Shown here in pieces: positions 33,886-43,192 of a stretch of DNA of 64,000 nucleotides. Made by a program: the position numbers and the translations under genes. The notes under the pieces are model-generated. The model made no database searches, was not told the DNA's origin, and saw nothing but the letters and a program-made list of their open reading frames with translations. The number at the start of each line of letters is the position of its first letter. The stretch's first letter is position 1. Location: contig NZ_BCMF01000001.1 of the NCBI RefSeq assembly GCF_002217925.1, positions 186,001 through 250,000 on the forward strand, written 5' to 3'. The stretch comes from Secundilactobacillus mixtipabuli. Its GTDB lineage: Bacteria; Bacillota; Bacilli; Lactobacillales; Lactobacillaceae.

Positions 33886-34011
33886 AAAAGGGTGTGAAGG
33901 CAAGCGCTTAGAGACTGGAGCCTAAGGTACTTTCGGCAAAAATCCCGGGCTTGGATTTATGGCGGAATTGCCTTAGGTGCAAGTCTCTGCTTGCTGTAGC
34001 CCGACTAAGAA
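33886..34011 (+). repeat. Family A hairpin repeat, copy 3
   Basis: It starts AAAGGGTGTGAAGGCAAGCG, with GAGACTGGAGCCTAAGG, a centre AAAATCCCGGGCTTGGATTT, and CCTTAGGTGCAAGTCTCTGC. Tandem with copy 4. Confidence 0.8.
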
Positions 34012-34137
34012 AAGGGGTGTGGAAGCAAGCGGTTAGAGACTGGAGCCTAACAGGGGAGTGACGTAAACCCCGGGCCTGGGTTTATGTTGCTCACCTGTGA
34101 GGTGCAAGTCTCTGCTTGCTGGAACCCAACTACTCTA
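34012..34137 (+). repeat. Family A hairpin repeat, copy 4
   Basis: Same layout as copy 3 including the 5' flank AAAAGGGGTGTGGAAGCAAG. The centre differs but stays self-complementary (AAACCCCGG/CCTGGGTTT). Confidence 0.8.
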
Positions 34138-34141
34138 CATA

Positions 34142-34175
34142 AAAGGAAAGAGCCCAACCCACCGGGTCAAGCTCC
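34142..34175 (-). terminator. Terminator of the aldo/keto reductase gene
   Basis: GAGCCCAACCC (34150-34160) and GGGTCAAGCTC (34164-34174) pair with two mismatched positions; the minus-strand tail is TTTCCTTTT. Confidence 0.6.
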
Positions 34176-34187
34176 ACAAACTTCATT

Positions 34188-35036
34188 CTAAAACGGTACC
34201 GTATCCGGATCCTCCGCCAGCCCGAAAGCCCCGCGGAAGCCATCAATCGTCTTCATATCAGTCTCATCAATTTCAAAGTCGAAAATATCAGTGTTGGCCT
34301 GAATATAATCAGTGTGCACTGACTTAGGCAATGGCAGGAAACCATGCTGTAAATGCCAGCGCAGCACTAATTGCGGCACGGACTTGTTATACTTTTCCGC
34401 AATCGCTTTTAGTCCGTCGATCTGGAAGATCTTACCCGTTCCAAATGGACTGTACGCCTCGGATAAAATATCGTGGGCATCGTTATATTCAACAACGCTT
34501 GGCTGCAAGTCGGACGGGTTCAGGAAAATTTGATTGACCATTGGCGTAATTTTAGCCGTTTTCAACAAAGCATCCAGGTGCTTTTGCCGGAAGTTCGAAA
34601 CGCCAATTGCTTTTACCAATCCTTCTTCATAGGCCTCTTCCATGGCCTTCCAAGTTTCAGCATTCTTTTCTTCCCACTGGTCACGATAGGCAATCGGATT
34701 AGGCCAATGAATCAAGAAGAGATCAACGTATTCCAGACCTAGTTTTGATAATGACTCGCCCAGTGCCTGCTTCGTTTCTTCATAACCATGTGCGGAATTA
34801 TCAAGTTTGGTGGTGACAAAAAGATCTTCTCGTTTAATGCCAGAATCATGAATGGCACGGCCAACACTCGCTTCATTGCCGTAACCCTCAGCCGTATCAA
34901 TGTGGCGATAACCAGCCTTCAAAGCGGTCAATACGGATTGATAAGCAACCTCACCATCTGGTGTCTGCCAAGTACCGAAACCGACAACCGGAATCTTGGT
35001 GCCGTTACTAAGTGTATAAGTGTCTGTTAGAGCCAT
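34188..35036 (-). CDS. Aldo/keto reductase
   Basis: 282 residues. Catalytic Asp and Tyr lie in GYRHIDTAEGYGNE, Lys in LFVTTKLDN and His in LFLIHWPNP; the NADPH-binding region is near the end (PLPKSVHTDYI). AAAGGAGG precedes the ATG. It reduces aldehydes or ketones; 2,5-diketogluconate reductase-like by length. A second AKR at 57465-58328 is a distant paralogue. Confidence 0.9.
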   Translation of the reverse strand: MALTDTYTLSNGTKIPVVGFGTWQTPDGEVAYQSVLTALKAGYRHIDTAEGYGNEASVGRAIHDSGIKREDLFVTTKLDNSAHGYEETKQALGESLSKLGLEYVDLFLIHWPNPIAYRDQWEEKNAETWKAMEEAYEEGLVKAIGVSNFRQKHLDALLKTAKITPMVNQIFLNPSDLQPSVVEYNDAHDILSEAYSPFGTGKIFQIDGLKAIAEKYNKSVPQLVLRWHLQHGFLPLPKSVHTDYIQANTDIFDFEIDETDMKTIDGFRGAFGLAEDPDTVPF

Positions 35037-35055
35037 AATTAACCTCCTTTATGCT

Positions 35056-35105
35056 AAAAAACGGTAAACTCAAGTCTTAACAACCCTGAGTTTACCGTTT
35101 TTTTA
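35056..35105 (-). terminator. Bidirectional-type terminator of the WxL operon
   Basis: AAAAACGGTAAACTCA and TGAGTTTACCGTTTTT are perfect inverted arms (about 35057-35102). Confidence 0.85.
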
Positions 35106-35141
35106 AAGTTAGACGCAAGCGATTAGGCTTACGTAAAATGG

Positions 35142-36149
35142 TTAATCTTTCTTCATCCACTTGCGGAATTTATTAATGATGTAGCCTAACACGATTAGAA
35201 TAGCTAGGCCTTCGATGATCCACATGATAATCTGTTTCCAGTTAGTGGCTGGCTGAACAATCTTAGCTGCTTTGCCATCTTTGTCAGAAACCGTGAATAG
35301 CTTATCAAATTTCCAAGAACCATTATCACCCTTAACCGTCATGTTAAGCCGGTATTGACCAGGCTTAAGGGCCTTATTATTCAGGGTTTGCATTTGATAG
35401 CCAAAACTTGAATTGGGCGCGAAATTAAGCATTTTTTGGTTCACTTTAGCCACCGTCTGATGACCTTCACCAGTCACCGTGGCTTTAAGATGAACATCAC
35501 CAATAATAGTCGGCTGCGTGTTCTGTAAATTAACCTGAATCCTTGGCAAACCATTGGCGCCCACGTACTTAGTCCCATGGTAAGCCAAGTCTGGTGTGAC
35601 CTGCTTAGTCGACTCCACTAGCCGGGCTGCAATAACGTAGTGTGCTAAATTGCTGCTTTGATTGCTCTTTTGAGCTTGTTCAGCAGCACTCGCTGAGTAA
35701 ACGACGAACCCGCCAAGAACCGTTCCATCAAACGGCTGCTTGGGTGTTGTCAGTTTAAATGAAACGATTGCACTACTTTTACCGGCAACCGAAACCTGTT
35801 TGCCCGTTTGATCACCCAGCATTTCAGAAAACGAGGTAGTTGCTGAAGCATCCTTTTTCGTTTGCAGGGAATAATCAATGACCCCGTTGGAATTCGTCGT
35901 TGCGTTATTAGATTTCACGTTAAACAATTGGCGTTTACTGCTATTGTTAGTGATCCGGATACGCAACGTCTGTTCAGCTTTCGGCTTCACTTTTAAATCA
36001 AAGTAACTTGCCTGCGGATTATTGTTAGCTGGCAGAATGGCTTTCACCTGAAAGTCATTGACCGCAGCCTTAGCTGGAACATGAGTAAAACTGAAGATAC
36101 CTGCAACAAACATCAGTGTAATGAAAACTAATTTAAGTCCTTTTTTCAT
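35142..36149 (-). CDS. DUF916/DUF3324 WxL-associated membrane protein
   Basis: 335 residues. The signal peptide ends near HVPAKA. DUF916 (FDLKVKPKAEQTLRIRITNNSSKRQ) and DUF3324 regions follow, then a single C-terminal membrane segment (IIMWIIEGLAILIVLGYII) and a basic tail. Family members bind both WxL proteins and peptidoglycan. Directly follows the WxL gene with one base between, so cotranscribed. Confidence 0.9.
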   Translation of the reverse strand: MKKGLKLVFITLMFVAGIFSFTHVPAKAAVNDFQVKAILPANNNPQASYFDLKVKPKAEQTLRIRITNNSSKRQLFNVKSNNATTNSNGVIDYSLQTKKDASATTSFSEMLGDQTGKQVSVAGKSSAIVSFKLTTPKQPFDGTVLGGFVVYSASAAEQAQKSNQSSNLAHYVIAARLVESTKQVTPDLAYHGTKYVGANGLPRIQVNLQNTQPTIIGDVHLKATVTGEGHQTVAKVNQKMLNFAPNSSFGYQMQTLNNKALKPGQYRLNMTVKGDNGSWKFDKLFTVSDKDGKAAKIVQPATNWKQIIMWIIEGLAILIVLGYIINKFRKWMKKD

Positions 36150-36150
36150 A

Positions 36151-36804
36151 TTACTTAGTTGGCGTTGCCGCTACATCGGAAGTTGGGCCAGAAGTTAACG
36201 TCCAAGTGATTGTAGAACTGTAAGTGGCTGCAATCATTGGAAAGGTCGCATGTAGTGTCGTCGGGGCAAATGCAATATTCCACGTACCAATGCCTTCACC
36301 AATGCCGTCAGCAGTTCCATTAGCGTTTTTATGTTGTTCAGCGCTTAGAGCAGAAGCAACAATAGGTGCATTAGTCGCACCGCCATTCAAAGTTGCTGAA
36401 GCAGGCGTTGGTGCCGTCCCTACTGTAGAATTACCTGTTGCAGTTATCTTAGGTGATAGTCCCATGTAAGCACCACTGATATTAAACAGTGCGCCTTCCT
36501 TGTTTGCTTTAAACGCATTTAGCTGAGCTGAAAGCGTCCACCCAGATGCAGAGTCTGTTGCGTCATTGATGGTTAAATCTTTATCGGCAGACCCAGCAGC
36601 TGTACCATCATTGACAATGTTAGATTGAAAAGTGAAATCTGGTACCTGTGTTATGCTCAGTGAGCCGTGTTTAGGATCTTGCGCAACATTCGCGGTTACG
36701 GGGGAATTCTGTGAATCAGCATGCCCTACAACAGGCGCTGCCAGAACACCTAGCAGAATCCCCGCACTCATGAGCACTGTACTAAACTTTTTTAAACTAG
36801 TCAT
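36151..36804 (-). CDS. WxL domain surface protein
   Basis: 217 residues. Signal peptide ending VVGHADSQ; two WxL motifs, WTL in GWTLSA and WTL in TITWTLTSG near the C-terminus, with an Ala/Asn/Thr-rich middle. WxL domains attach non-covalently to peptidoglycan. AAAGGAGG lies upstream of ATG 36804. The locus is small (one WxL, one partner), unlike larger csc clusters with several WxL and LPxTG genes. Confidence 0.9.
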   Translation of the reverse strand: MTSLKKFSTVLMSAGILLGVLAAPVVGHADSQNSPVTANVAQDPKHGSLSITQVPDFTFQSNIVNDGTAAGSADKDLTINDATDSASGWTLSAQLNAFKANKEGALFNISGAYMGLSPKITATGNSTVGTAPTPASATLNGGATNAPIVASALSAEQHKNANGTADGIGEGIGTWNIAFAPTTLHATFPMIAATYSSTITWTLTSGPTSDVAATPTK

Positions 36805-37170
36805 ATAATTAAGTCCTCCTTTAAGTTAATTAAATTAAATCCCCAATAGATACAAGGTATCAAATATAGCTTCATTTATAAAAATAGTCAATATAATGTT
36901 AATGATATTATTCTGATAAGTTCCTTATATTAAGGGCTTTCACGAGTTAGTTACCCCCATTAATTATAAAATTCCATACTTACAAAGAATCAGTGTCATG
37001 CACATAATTGAGCAAATTACAACTGTTACTCCGACAAGGGATTATGTGTCTACTCAATCATTTTTTTGACTCGTTAAGCCGTTCTATAAGTGGCGAAAGA
37101 TTGGGGTTGCCCTTAAACACTTTTCAAACGGTTTTAAGTCTCAAATTTAATTTTAAAATCAAGACTAAAA
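36805..37170. other. Intergenic region upstream of the WxL operon
   Basis: Contains the WxL promoter (36863-36891). The 66-codon frame at 37008-37208 has no ribosome site and is not accepted. No other feature seen. Confidence 0.55.
36863..36891 (-). promoter_or_regulatory. Promoter of the WxL operon
   Basis: On the minus strand TTGACT (36891-36886), 17 bases, TATATT (36868-36863): a good sigma-A promoter about 60 bases before the start codon. Confidence 0.7.
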
Positions 37171-37203
37171 AAACCACCTTCAAGTCAACTGACTTGAAGA
37201 TGG
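37165..37203 (-). terminator. Terminator of the 37226-37474 gene
   Basis: CCACCTTCAAGTCA and TGACTTGAAGATGG pair with one wobble or mismatch, with overlap at the loop; T run on the minus strand (37174-37167). Confidence 0.75.
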
Positions 37204-37225
37204 CCTAGACCTATAAACTTCAAAT

Positions 37226-37474
37226 TTAAAGACTGGGTGTTGCACTTAACCAATCGTATTGCAGCAATTGATGGGTGCCTTTAGTAACAGGCAGCCAAAT
37301 TTTAGCCTTAGCGATATCTTTCATACTTTGCCAGAAAGATTTATCGTTCTTAGCAATAGCGCTGGGTTTAATTTGAATCATTTCGTTGTTTTCGGTTTTG
37401 GCGGTCATCTTAGACTCACTCACGTCCACTAACTGAACGGCAATGGTCTCAACCTCTGAATTATCAAGTAACAT
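37226..37474 (-). CDS. Small protein of unknown function
   Basis: 82 residues from ATG 37474 (AAAGG upstream). The first half is acidic (MLLDNSEVETIAVQLVDVSESKMTAKTENNEMIQI), followed by a basic part (KSFWQSMKDIAKAKIWLPVTKG). No signal peptide, membrane segment or known motif. Single gene with its own terminator. Confidence 0.55.
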   Translation of the reverse strand: MLLDNSEVETIAVQLVDVSESKMTAKTENNEMIQIKPSAIAKNDKSFWQSMKDIAKAKIWLPVTKGTHQLLQYDWLSATPSL

Positions 37475-37632
37475 TTCTATCAATCCTTTCGAAAATAGCA
37501 ACCTTGCTATTACGATAATAAGAATATCAGTTAAATATCTCGAAACTGTGAAGAAATTGTTGGGAAAAGGTTAAGAACTAGCTTTCACCCATTTTCAAAA
37601 AATATTTACTAAATTTTTCCGGCCAGAAAGCG

Positions 37633-37660
37633 TATAATACTAGTTGATAAAGCGTTTACA
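37633..37660 (+). promoter_or_regulatory. -10 box and cre-like site before galM
   Basis: TATAAT lies at 37633-37638. ATAAAGCGTTTACA (37647-37660) fits the cre consensus except the first two bases and lies at about the transcription start. The -35 is weak. Confidence 0.6.
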
Positions 37661-37676
37661 CAAGGAGGATTTATTT

Positions 37677-38678
37677 ATGCAAATTACAGCCGATGTTTTT
37701 GGTCAACATAACGGTCAAAATATTAATCGTTACACCATTACCAATGCTGCTGGTAACTTCATCCAGGTCAGTGAACTTGGTGCAACTTGGACGAACTACA
37801 ACGTCAACGATCACCCGCTGGTCGCTCATTTCGATAAACTGTCAGACTACGAAACAACGCCATTTTGCCTAGGTATGTCAATTGGACGGGTCGCCGGCCG
37901 GATTACTAAAGCCAAAGCCACTATTGATGGAAAAGAATACCACTTTGACGCTAACGAAAACGACAACACCTTACACGGTGGTCCTCACGGCTTCGCTAAC
38001 CTAGTTTGGAAAGCTGAACAATCCGTTCGCGAACACGATGCCAGCGTGACATTTTCACGTAACATTGCCAGTTCCGAAGACCACTTCCCTGGCGATTTAG
38101 ATGCCCGGATCACCTACACCTTTAACGACGACAACGATGTGTCGATCAACTTCAGTGCAGCTTCGACAGCAACCACCTTATTCAACCCAACCTGCCACAT
38201 TTACTGGAATCTCACAGAGGGTCAAAAGACTTTGGACAATCAGCTGCTGAAGATCAACAGTACCCGTCGTTTGGACTTAGCACCTGATAAAGTCCCAACG
38301 GGCAAGTTCACCAAACTCGCAGGTACCGGCTACGACTTCTCAGAAGCTCGCGATGTGCCTAGCGCCCTCGCCGACATTAAGTCACAGTACGATAAGAAAG
38401 AAATCGATGATATTTACGAAGTTAAGCCAAGCGACAGTGATCCAATCGCTGTTTTGAGTGACAAAGCAAGCAATCGTCACGTTGCTATCTACTCAGACCG
38501 TAACGCCTTGGTTGTTTTTACCGCTAACCCATTTGATGACAGCAAGCCATACAATGCCTTAGCTACTGAGGCACAAACGTTGCCTGATGCCATTAATCAC
38601 GATGGCTTCGGTGACATCACGTTACATCCAGGTGACTTGAAGTCTTACACGATCAAGTACCACTATTATGAAGCATAA
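37677..38678 (+). CDS. galM: Aldose 1-epimerase (mutarotase)
   Basis: 333 residues from ATG 37677 (AAGGAGG upstream). The catalytic His in NDNTLHGGPHG, the second in NPTCHIYWN and Glu near the end (ALATEAQTLPDA) fit the galactose mutarotase family. It interconverts alpha and beta aldohexoses and feeds galactose or lactose use. Stands alone under a probable cre, not beside gal genes. Confidence 0.9.
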   Translation: MQITADVFGQHNGQNINRYTITNAAGNFIQVSELGATWTNYNVNDHPLVAHFDKLSDYETTPFCLGMSIGRVAGRITKAKATIDGKEYHFDANENDNTLHGGPHGFANLVWKAEQSVREHDASVTFSRNIASSEDHFPGDLDARITYTFNDDNDVSINFSAASTATTLFNPTCHIYWNLTEGQKTLDNQLLKINSTRRLDLAPDKVPTGKFTKLAGTGYDFSEARDVPSALADIKSQYDKKEIDDIYEVKPSDSDPIAVLSDKASNRHVAIYSDRNALVVFTANPFDDSKPYNALATEAQTLPDAINHDGFGDITLHPGDLKSYTIKYHYYEA

Positions 38679-38695
38679 AACTAAGTTTCAATGAT

Positions 38696-38732
38696 AAAAG
38701 AGCGGTTCAGCTTGTGCTGGACCGCTCTTTTA
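38696..38732 (+). terminator. Terminator of galM
   Basis: AAAAGAGCGGTTCAGC and GCTGGACCGCTCTTTT are inverted arms with a four-base loop and a single wobble. Confidence 0.9.
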
Positions 38733-38789
38733 AGCTACAATACGGAAGACGTGAGATTACTCAACACAATATAGATAGGATAAAAATCA

Positions 38790-40229
38790 TTGAATACAAA
38801 TCAATCGCAACACCGTTATCACCATTCAAATAATCACCGACCCCGCCCCCAACAACAGGCCGGCGTTCAAGTCACCCTGGGCCAGCGTTTCCCACTCACC
38901 ATCAAACGTTTAGGAATCAATGGTGAAGGAATCGGCTACTTCAAACGTAAGCTGGTCTTCGTTAAGGGTGCCCTGCCAGAAGAAGTCATCGTTGCTGAAG
39001 TCACCGGCATCAAGCCTTCGTTTCTGACAGCCAAAATTCATCGGCTTAAAACACCTAGTCCAGACCGGGTCAAGCCTCGTGATGATTATGCCGCCGAGGT
39101 CGGTGGTTTTGAGCTGGAACATTTAGCTTATCCTGCCCAGCTTGATTTTAAGCGTGACGTGGTTTTACAGTCACTGGAAAAATTTCAGCCTAAAGGTTAT
39201 CGCCATTTCGAATTAAAGCCCACGATTGGCATGGATAACCCCTACGAATACCGGAATAAGGCACAGTTCCAAGTTCGCCGTGATGCTGACGGCCATGTGA
39301 TCGCCGGCCTTTACCGCGAACGCAGCCATGATCTCGTTGATTTAAAAACTTGTTCCGTTCAAATGCCAGCGACCATGCGTGTCATGCGTGGCGTTGTCGA
39401 CTTAATGGAAGAACTGGACGTCAACACCTATGACGAAAAAAGTGGAACTGGCCTCGTGCGGACGGTTGTCGTGCGAGTTGCTGAAGGCACTGGTGAAGTC
39501 CAAGTTGTCTTTGTCACAGCAAAAGCACCCTTCCCTCAAGAAGCTGACATGGTCGACCAACTGCTGACGAAGTTCCCCGAAATCGTTTCGATTATGCAAA
39601 ACATCAACAACGACAAAACGTCACTGATCTGGGGCGAGAAGACCCAATTATTAGCCGGTAAACCGCAAATCAGAGAAGTACTCAACGGTCTGCAGTTTAA
39701 CCTGTCTGCCCGCGCTTTCTTACAGTTGAACCCTTACCAGACCGTTCGGCTTTATGATGAAGCCCTGAAAGCACTCAACCTGTCGGATAATGAAACCGTG
39801 ATTGACGCTTACTCAGGTGTGGGGACTATCGGTTTGTCAATTGCCCACGCTGCTAAAGAAGTCCGCGGGATGGATGTCATTGCTGATGCAGTGGACGATG
39901 CCAACGAGAACGCACGCATTAACGGCATCGACAATGTGCACTACGAAACCGGGACTGCCGAAACCATTATTCCTAAATGGCTCAGTGAAGGTTTCAGACC
40001 GGACGCACTGATTGTCGATCCGCCACGGACCGGCTTAGATGACGGCCTGATCAACGCCATTTTAAGTGCTAAGCCAAAGCAATTTGTTTATATTTCCTGC
40101 AACCCTTCCACTCTGGCTCGTGATTTAGTAAAATTAACCGAGCAGTATCACGTGGACTACATTCAATCAGTGGATATGATGCCACAAACCGCCCGTTGCG
40201 AAGCCGTTGTGAAATTTACCCGTGCTTAG
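38790..40229 (+). CDS. rlmD: 23S rRNA (uracil-5-)-methyltransferase, RlmD/RlmCD type
   Basis: 479 residues. A basic N-terminus leads to a TRAM domain (GQRFPLTIKRLGINGEGIGYFKRKLVFV). The SAM-binding motif is DAYSGVGTIG, followed by VDPPRTGLD and the catalytic Cys in YISCNPSTLARDL. It methylates C5 of uracil in 23S rRNA; Gram-positive RlmCD may act on two sites. TTG start. Confidence 0.9.
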   Translation: MNTNQSQHRYHHSNNHRPRPQQQAGVQVTLGQRFPLTIKRLGINGEGIGYFKRKLVFVKGALPEEVIVAEVTGIKPSFLTAKIHRLKTPSPDRVKPRDDYAAEVGGFELEHLAYPAQLDFKRDVVLQSLEKFQPKGYRHFELKPTIGMDNPYEYRNKAQFQVRRDADGHVIAGLYRERSHDLVDLKTCSVQMPATMRVMRGVVDLMEELDVNTYDEKSGTGLVRTVVVRVAEGTGEVQVVFVTAKAPFPQEADMVDQLLTKFPEIVSIMQNINNDKTSLIWGEKTQLLAGKPQIREVLNGLQFNLSARAFLQLNPYQTVRLYDEALKALNLSDNETVIDAYSGVGTIGLSIAHAAKEVRGMDVIADAVDDANENARINGIDNVHYETGTAETIIPKWLSEGFRPDALIVDPPRTGLDDGLINAILSAKPKQFVYISCNPSTLARDLVKLTEQYHVDYIQSVDMMPQTARCEAVVKFTRA

Positions 40230-40325
40230 TGGTAGCCAAAATTGGCATTTAGGCTTATCATAGTGGAATAAACAGTTTGACCAATTTTGACTTTTAAAAG
40301 ATTTAGTGTAGAAAAGAGGGGTTAA

Positions 40326-40772
40326 ATGCAAAATCCATTTGGAAACGACGATCAAGGCGAGAATGATAATAACGAAGGACCAAACGGCCTTCCATTACCA
40401 CCTAACTACGCCACCGTTGTAAAAGAGGATAATGGCGACCTTAGAATCGGCAAAGTCGGTTTTTCATACACAACCTTTCTCTTTTCCTTCCTGGTTCCCA
40501 TTTTTCGAGGGGATTGGTACAACTTTCTCTGTATGATTGGTGTGAACTTAGGAATCGTCTTAGGACTCTACTCCATTCACTTTACCTCCATACAAACCTT
40601 TAGTACCGTCACCAGTATCCTTCAGTTTGCCCTGAGCTTTGTTTGGGGTTACCTGTACAATCTGATGTACTTCCGCCACTTATTCAACCGTGGTTTTAAG
40701 CCCGCAACACAGCGCTCAAAGGATCTATTGGAAAAAAGCGGCTATTTACCTAAAGAAAAAGCAGCAAAGTAA
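40326..40772 (+). CDS. Membrane protein with DUF2628-like layout
   Basis: 148 residues. An acidic disordered N-terminus (GNDDQGENDNNEGPNG) precedes a conserved-looking FSYTTFLFSFLVPIFRGDWYNFL and two or three membrane segments, then a charged tail. This WxxF-type layout resembles DUF2628 proteins. Function unknown. Confidence 0.7.
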   Translation: MQNPFGNDDQGENDNNEGPNGLPLPPNYATVVKEDNGDLRIGKVGFSYTTFLFSFLVPIFRGDWYNFLCMIGVNLGIVLGLYSIHFTSIQTFSTVTSILQFALSFVWGYLYNLMYFRHLFNRGFKPATQRSKDLLEKSGYLPKEKAAK

Positions 40773-40779
40773 AGACAAG

Positions 40780-40817
40780 CGCCATCCCGCAATTTTTCGG
40801 GATGACGTTTTTTTATA
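40780..40817 (+). terminator. Terminator
   Basis: CATCCCG (40783-40789) and CGGGATG (40798-40804) with a T run after ACG. Confidence 0.8.
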
Positions 40818-40918
40818 TTCTCTGCTTTGACCTGAAAACCTTATTCAATTCTTTATCGTTGGTTGATGACGCATCTGCTATACTAATGCCAATATATAAA
40901 CGTCTGGAGGCATTTCTC

Positions 40919-41401
40919 ATGCGTAAATGGACCTGGTTTTTGCGACTGTTGATTGGCGGTTTAGCCCTCTTAGCAGTTGCTGTCGGTGTATTTCCCTTCT
41001 CGATTATGTTAAAAGAAATGTTTGAACAAGCTCCCCACCATTTAGCCCCCGTGGTTGTGATTTTAGGAATTGGACTCTATCTTGCCATTCTTGGCTTTTT
41101 AGCTGCAGCAGTCTTTGTCGAACGATTATTAGGCAACATCGACCGTAACCAAGCTTTTAGTTTAGAAGCAGTCACCAACCTTAAGCGAATAGAATGGTCG
41201 CTAGCCGTTGTCACGGTGGGCTTTTGGCTGTGGCTGCCTTTCATCTACACCATTACCCAACTAGACGATGCGCCCGGCATCCTGTTGATTGGCATGGGAC
41301 TGTCCGCTATTCCGCTCACCCTAACGGTGTTCATGGCCGTCCTCGTTTGTTTGTGGGAAGCAGCGCTACGACTTAAAAACGAAAACGAGCAACCAATTTA
41401 G
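40919..41401 (+). CDS. DUF2975-like integral membrane protein
   Basis: 160 residues from ATG 40919, eight bases after TGGAGG; the longer frame to 40802 is not used. Four membrane segments in two pairs, and ERLLGNIDRNQAFSLEAVTNLKRIEW between them is the DUF2975 signature region. Such genes usually precede a small helix-turn-helix regulator; here none follows. TGCTATACT upstream is a likely extended -10. Confidence 0.75.
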   Translation: MRKWTWFLRLLIGGLALLAVAVGVFPFSIMLKEMFEQAPHHLAPVVVILGIGLYLAILGFLAAAVFVERLLGNIDRNQAFSLEAVTNLKRIEWSLAVVTVGFWLWLPFIYTITQLDDAPGILLIGMGLSAIPLTLTVFMAVLVCLWEAALRLKNENEQPI

Positions 41402-41457
41402 CAGCTTATAGCTACATGATTGCATGACTAACAAAATCACATTTGATTTGAAGTAAT

Positions 41458-41494
41458 AAGACCTATCACTGAATTTGCCAGTGATAGGTCTTTT
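41458..41494. terminator. Bidirectional terminator
   Basis: AAGACCTATCACTG (41458-41471) and CAGTGATAGGTCTT (41479-41492) are perfect, with A and T tails. Confidence 0.9.
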
Positions 41495-41512
41495 AAAGTT
41501 TCTGTTCTGTTT

Positions 41513-43027
41513 TTAATGCCGCGGTTTAAACGCCCGGGTAGCATTGATCGCAATCTGCCAACCATCATAGAGGTGGGCACGGCGCTCCTCTGCCATTTCC
41601 GGTGTAAAGGTTCTGCCAGCCGCGTGAATCTTGCTGACTTCGTCTAGATCTTTCCAGTAGCCTATCGCTAAGCCGGCACAAATCGCTGCACCCAGCGCTG
41701 TCGTTTCTTCCTCACTGGAACGCACGATCGGCAAGTTTAAGATGTCCGCTTGGAACTGCATCAAGTAACGGTTACGCGATGCACCACCATCGGCTAGCAC
41801 TTCCACTACTGGCATTTCGGTATCTTGGCGCATGGTCTCGATAATATCCCGGGTCTGATAGGCAATGGATTGTAAAGTGGCCTTCACAAAGTCACTGCGG
41901 TTCGTTCCGCGGGTCAGTCCAAAGACCGCGCCACGGGCATCCTGATCCCAGTATGGCGCCCCTAATCCGTTAAAAGCCGGGACAACATAGACTTCGTCAT
42001 CATTGGTAGATTCCATGGCAACCTGCCGAGATTGAGGGACGTTATCAATGATCTTCATGGTTTCTTGCAACCAGTTCAGCGCTGTCCCCGCCACGAAAAT
42101 TGACCCTTCAAGGGCATAGGTTAATTTGCCATCTAAATCGTAAGCAATCGTTGTCAGCAGCTTATGCTTCGACAACTGTGGCTTATCGCCGGTATTCATC
42201 ACGATGAAGGCACCATCACCATACGTGTTCTTGACCTCGCCGGGCTTGAACGCCATTTGACCGATCAAGGCAGCCTGTTGGTCACCAACTAACCCGCAAA
42301 TAGGGACTTCAACACCATAGAATTGATAATTTTTAGTGGTCCCATACACTTCAGAACAGGAGTGAATTTCCGGTAACATCTGCTTTGGGATATTCAAGAT
42401 TTTCAGGATTTCATCATCCCATTTTAAATCATGAATGTTAAACATCATCGTTCGACTGGCGTTGGTATAGTCAGTAATGTGCAACTGGCCGTCTGACAGC
42501 TTCCAAACTAACCAGCTATCCACGGTCCCCATGAGCAATTCGCCCTTTTCAGCCCGTTCTTGAGCACCAGGAACGTGATCCAGCAGCCAGCGAACCTTCG
42601 TCGCAGAGAAGTACGAATCAATCACCAGACCGGTATGCTCATGAATCATATCAGAATAGCCATCCGCCACCATCTGTTTGGCAATCGGTGCTGTTTGCTT
42701 CGACAGCCAGCCAATCGCGTGATAAATGGGCTGACCGGTTGCCTTATCCCAGATAACAGTGGTTTCACGTTGGCTTGAAATCCCAATGCCATCAATGTAC
42801 TCCGGGTGGACCCCAGCATCAATCAAGGCAGTCGCAATCACCGATTGAACAGAGTTCCAAAGTTCGTTAGCGTCAACCTCAACCCAGCCATTATGCGGGT
42901 AGTATTGTGGAAATGACTTTTGACTTTCAATGACTTTCCGACCTGTGTGGTCAAATAACATGGCACGGGTCACGGAAGTCCCCTGATCGATTGCGAGTAT
43001 ATAATGTTCCGGCTGCTTCATTGCCAT
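41513..43027 (-). CDS. glpK: Glycerol kinase, divergent
   Basis: 504 residues. It has the FGGY order: [12 protein letters not shown] (ATP loop), [35 protein letters not shown] and ADGGASRN. It phosphorylates glycerol for glycolysis. Two departures stand out. The His of the HPr phosphorylation site (YHFYG in enterococcal GlpK) is Gln235 (YQFYG). The NTYGTG loop reads NTYGDG (Asp271). QREQTVV/IVWQSRQT regions also differ (IGWLSKQT). The enzyme may therefore escape PTS activation or prefer another polyol. GGAGGG precedes the ATG and a cre site lies 30 bases further up. No glpF or glpD neighbours. Confidence 0.85.
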   Translation of the reverse strand: MAMKQPEHYILAIDQGTSVTRAMLFDHTGRKVIESQKSFPQYYPHNGWVEVDANELWNSVQSVIATALIDAGVHPEYIDGIGISSQRETTVIWDKATGQPIYHAIGWLSKQTAPIAKQMVADGYSDMIHEHTGLVIDSYFSATKVRWLLDHVPGAQERAEKGELLMGTVDSWLVWKLSDGQLHITDYTNASRTMMFNIHDLKWDDEILKILNIPKQMLPEIHSCSEVYGTTKNYQFYGVEVPICGLVGDQQAALIGQMAFKPGEVKNTYGDGAFIVMNTGDKPQLSKHKLLTTIAYDLDGKLTYALEGSIFVAGTALNWLQETMKIIDNVPQSRQVAMESTNDDEVYVVPAFNGLGAPYWDQDARGAVFGLTRGTNRSDFVKATLQSIAYQTRDIIETMRQDTEMPVVEVLADGGASRNRYLMQFQADILNLPIVRSSEEETTALGAAICAGLAIGYWKDLDEVSKIHAAGRTFTPEMAEERRAHLYDGWQIAINATRAFKPRH

Positions 43028-43055
43028 AGCAACTCATCCCTCCAACTTTGTGATA

Positions 43056-43069
43056 AGTAAACGGTTTCA
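43056..43069. promoter_or_regulatory. cre-like site before glpK
   Basis: The minus strand reads TGAAACCGTTTACT, matching the CcpA consensus except the last base. Confidence 0.6.
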
Positions 43070-43192
43070 AAACTAGTCTTACTGTATCACATTCACAAAG
43101 TTCATGTCATTCATTATGACGTAATCTCAGACAATTATTAATCTTTCTAAGTCATATTTTCATGCTTAAACGACCATGTCAACGTGGTGGCA

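Noticed and set aside
34097-34327. 76-codon plus-strand frame
   Set aside because: It begins in a family A repeat and continues antisense to the aldo/keto reductase.
37008-37208. 66-codon plus-strand frame
   Set aside because: It overlaps the terminator of the opposite gene and has no ribosome site or recognisable content.
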